Positions 6,296 through 8,133 of a DNA stretch of 8,133 nucleotides are shown in pieces. The stretch's first letter is position 1. Each line of letters opens with the position of its first letter. Below the pieces are notes generated by a model. That model worked only from the letters and a program-made list of their open reading frames with translations, was not told where the DNA came from and searched no databases. Source of the stretch: JAKVCB01 sp963578605 (GTDB lineage Bacteria > Planctomycetota > Planctomycetia > Pirellulales > Lacipirellulaceae); contig CAUZEA010000179.1 of assembly GCA_963578605.1 (NCBI GenBank), positions 1 to 8,133 on the forward strand. The letters are read 5' to 3'. A program made the translations under genes and the position numbers.

Positions 6296-8133
6296 CTACT
6301 TGGTACCCCGCAGCCAGGCCAGCAGGCTCAGCACCTCCTCGCGCGTTAGCACGTTGATGAGGCCATCGGGCATGGGGGAGATGTTCGACAATTGTGTGGA
6401 GTGGATGTCCGCACGGTTGAACGCCACCATTTCCTGGGTGAACGGGTTTACCTCCAGCGTCAACGTGTCACCAGACACACTTGCAACGCGTCCGGTCAAC
6501 ACCCGTCCATCTGTGAGCAGGTAGGTGGTGTAGCGGTACTTCGGGTCCATCTCCTTGCTGGGTTCGAGGATCGATTCCAGCAGCGCGCGGGCGTCGAACC
6601 GCTGGCCCACGGTCGACAAGTCTGGCCCAACGATCCCACCCTGGCCGCCCTGGCCACCCACGCGATGGCACATCAGGCACATGGCCCTGGCTGCCGCGCG
6701 CTGGCCACTAGCCGCGGAGTACTCGCCCGGCGGCTCGTTCCGCACGTCCTGGAAATCCGCCAGCTTCCACTGCTTGACGAAATCCGCCACGACAAAAGCT
6801 GGCGGTGGTGGCGGCGCTTTTATTTTGTCGATCAAGGGGGAAAAAGTCTTCAGGCTCTCTTTACTCAGTCGTTTCAAGACGGCGTCCTCGATGAGCTTGA
6901 GACTTGGCGCAAAGAGTCTGCCACCCCGGTAGCCCCTGGCCATCACAAGCCACTCGAGCAGTGCACGGTTCTGGGTCATCGACCAGTCGTCCGGCCAGCT
7001 TATCAATGTGTGCACGATGAAGATCTGCTCCTCCTGTGACGGCTCATCGGCCAGCTGCTTGAGGGCTGCCGCGGGTGTGCCGGGTGTCTGGAGATAAACC
7101 AGCAGTTCGAGCAGCACGTGGTTCACTGCGCGGCTCTTGTGTGGATAAAGCGGCGCGAGCCGTCTGCCGATGGCCTTCCCGTTGTCCGGCCGACCACAGC
7201 GGATACAGCTCAGTGCATAAGCCCGCAACACGGCGAGCATTTCGCTTTCGCCCAGGTCACCCAACTCAATCTGGCCGAGGGCGGCCAGCGCTTCCCGCTG
7301 GTTTTTGTCGCTCACGCGCGCCAACGCCATCACGCCCTGCGCGGCTGCCATCGGTTGTTTTTCTTTCCACACGCGTGCTTGCCAGAGTTCGGGGTTCTGT
7401 CGCTCGATGGCCACCCGCGCCGCGTGGCGAATCCAGGGGTCAGCACTGGAAAGGTGGGGCCAGGCCAGGTCAACAGCCTCCCGGGCTGTACGGGAGTGGA
7501 ATTGCTCCAGTCGATGGCGCAAGGCGCGGGCTTCCACCGCATTGCGGTCCAGGACGCGCGTCTCATCCGGCACGGACTTGCCGGTGTGTGTCACCCGGTA
7601 CAGGCCCGACTGAGAGCCGCGACCGCCGGTGATAAAATACAACGCCCCGTCCGGGCCGACGACCATGTCACTGACATTCATCGGGCCGCCTTCGAGAAAG
7701 GACTCACTTTCGACGGTGTAGCTGGCTCCTTTGGGCGTGAGATGCACGGCGAGGATGCGGCCGTTCTGCCAGTCGGCCATGAACAGCGCACGGCGGAAGC
7801 GGTCCGGGAATTTCAACTGTGTGCCGAACACCATGCCGGTGGGCGAACCGAGGCCGGTGTCGAGCGTGGCCGGCAAGCTGTCGGGATAAAAAGCGGGCCA
7901 CTTGCCGGTGCCCCAGCGCCAGCCGTAGTCGCCGGCGGATACCACGTGATTGAGTCGCGTGGGCCGATACCACGGCAGGCCAACGTCCCACTCCATGTCG
8001 GCATCCCATGTGAACATCTCGCCGTCGGAGTTGAACGCCACGTCCATCTGGTTCCGGAAACCGCCCGCCAGCACCTCCCACGACTGTCCGTCCTTGTCCG
8101 TGCGCAGGATGTATCCCACGCGATCGTCTTGGC
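6296..8133 (-). CDS. PVC-type beta-propeller dehydrogenase with HEAT-like repeats and C-terminal heme c domain (5' end missing)
   Basis: The frame runs off the right edge of the window, so the start and any signal peptide are missing; 612 codons are present. The first part (about 7590-8131) is the end of a glucose/sorbosone dehydrogenase-like propeller, with the FRNQMDVAFNSDGEMFTWDAD stretch, GDYGWRWG and PDGALYFI typical of PVC membrane-bound dehydrogenase-like proteins. The middle (about 6830-7560) is alpha-helical and HEAT-like, followed by a five-proline linker near 6800. The C-terminal region is the Planctomycete/Verrucomicrobium-type heme-binding domain. Its single CxxCH motif, CLMCH (6665-6679), is followed by GIVGPDLSTVGQRFD and the ESILEPSKEMDPKY segment. 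The Met in SPMPDGL (codon 6371-6373) is the likely distal heme ligand. Proteins of this type are expected to be exported and to act in redox or sugar/polysaccharide oxidation, but individual substrates are mostly unknown. It shows no evident link to the other genes. Confidence 0.85.
   Translation of the reverse strand, partial: QDDRVGYILRTDKDGQSWEVLAGGFRNQMDVAFNSDGEMFTWDADMEWDVGLPWYRPTRLNHVVSAGDYGWRWGTGKWPAFYPDSLPATLDTGLGSPTGMVFGTQLKFPDRFRRALFMADWQNGRILAVHLTPKGASYTVESESFLEGGPMNVSDMVVGPDGALYFITGGRGSQSGLYRVTHTGKSVPDETRVLDRNAVEARALRHRLEQFHSRTAREAVDLAWPHLSSADPWIRHAARVAIERQNPELWQARVWKEKQPMAAAQGVMALARVSDKNQREALAALGQIELGDLGESEMLAVLRAYALSCIRCGRPDNGKAIGRRLAPLYPHKSRAVNHVLLELLVYLQTPGTPAAALKQLADEPSQEEQIFIVHTLISWPDDWSMTQNRALLEWLVMARGYRGGRLFAPSLKLIEDAVLKRLSKESLKTFSPLIDKIKAPPPPPAFVVADFVKQWKLADFQDVRNEPPGEYSAASGQRAAARAMCLMCHRVGGQGGQGGIVGPDLSTVGQRFDARALLESILEPSKEMDPKYRYTTYLLTDGRVLTGRVASVSGDTLTLEVNPFTQEMVAFNRADIHSTQLSNISPMPDGLINVLTREEVLSLLAWLRGTK

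Noticed and set aside
1..8133. CRISPR arrays, tRNA or rRNA genes, insertion sequences or phage genes
   Set aside because: I saw no regularly spaced direct repeats, no cloverleaf-like segment, no transposase or integrase motifs, and no terminal inverted repeats with target duplications.

Overview
The window (8,133 bases, moderately GC-rich) looks like chromosomal DNA from a bacterium of the Planctomycetota/Verrucomicrobiota (PVC) group or a relative. The main evidence is the gene at the right edge. It joins a sugar-dehydrogenase-like beta-propeller, a HEAT-like helical region and a C-terminal c-type heme domain, an architecture greatly expanded in PVC genomes. This is inference from domain architecture; there is no rRNA or other phylogenetic marker.

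Layout. Bases 1-433 carry no convincing gene but hold several dyad elements, including a 12-bp inverted repeat present as two oppositely oriented copies. Three tightly packed plus-strand genes follow. The first two encode the alpha and beta subunits of a split glycine decarboxylase (P-protein, GcvPA/GcvPB) and overlap by 8 bases. The third encodes a protein of the ATP-NAD kinase-like (COG3199/AcoX-type) family and overlaps gcvPB by 55 bases. A minus-strand M20-family metallo-amidohydrolase gene converges on this operon with a single base between the stop codons. A roughly 440-base intergenic stretch with a GC-rich stem-loop precedes it. The right-hand 1.8 kb is the 3' part of the PVC-type heme protein gene, cut off by the window edge.

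Biology. The P-protein subunits are clearly homologous to GcvPA/GcvPB and keep the PLP lysine and the PLP-contacting aspartate. Several segments that are nearly invariant in genuine glycine decarboxylases are replaced in both subunits: the Gly-rich loop after the lysine, the GTNP segment, the MHEF segment, and the YQxExSQG segment of the alpha chain. No gcvT, gcvH or lpd is present next to them. The most interesting reading is a diverged P-protein-like PLP enzyme, possibly with a changed substrate or carbon acceptor, translationally coupled to a putative nucleotide-binding kinase-fold protein of unknown role. The convergent M20 hydrolase could supply or process an amino-acid substrate, but that link rests only on proximity.
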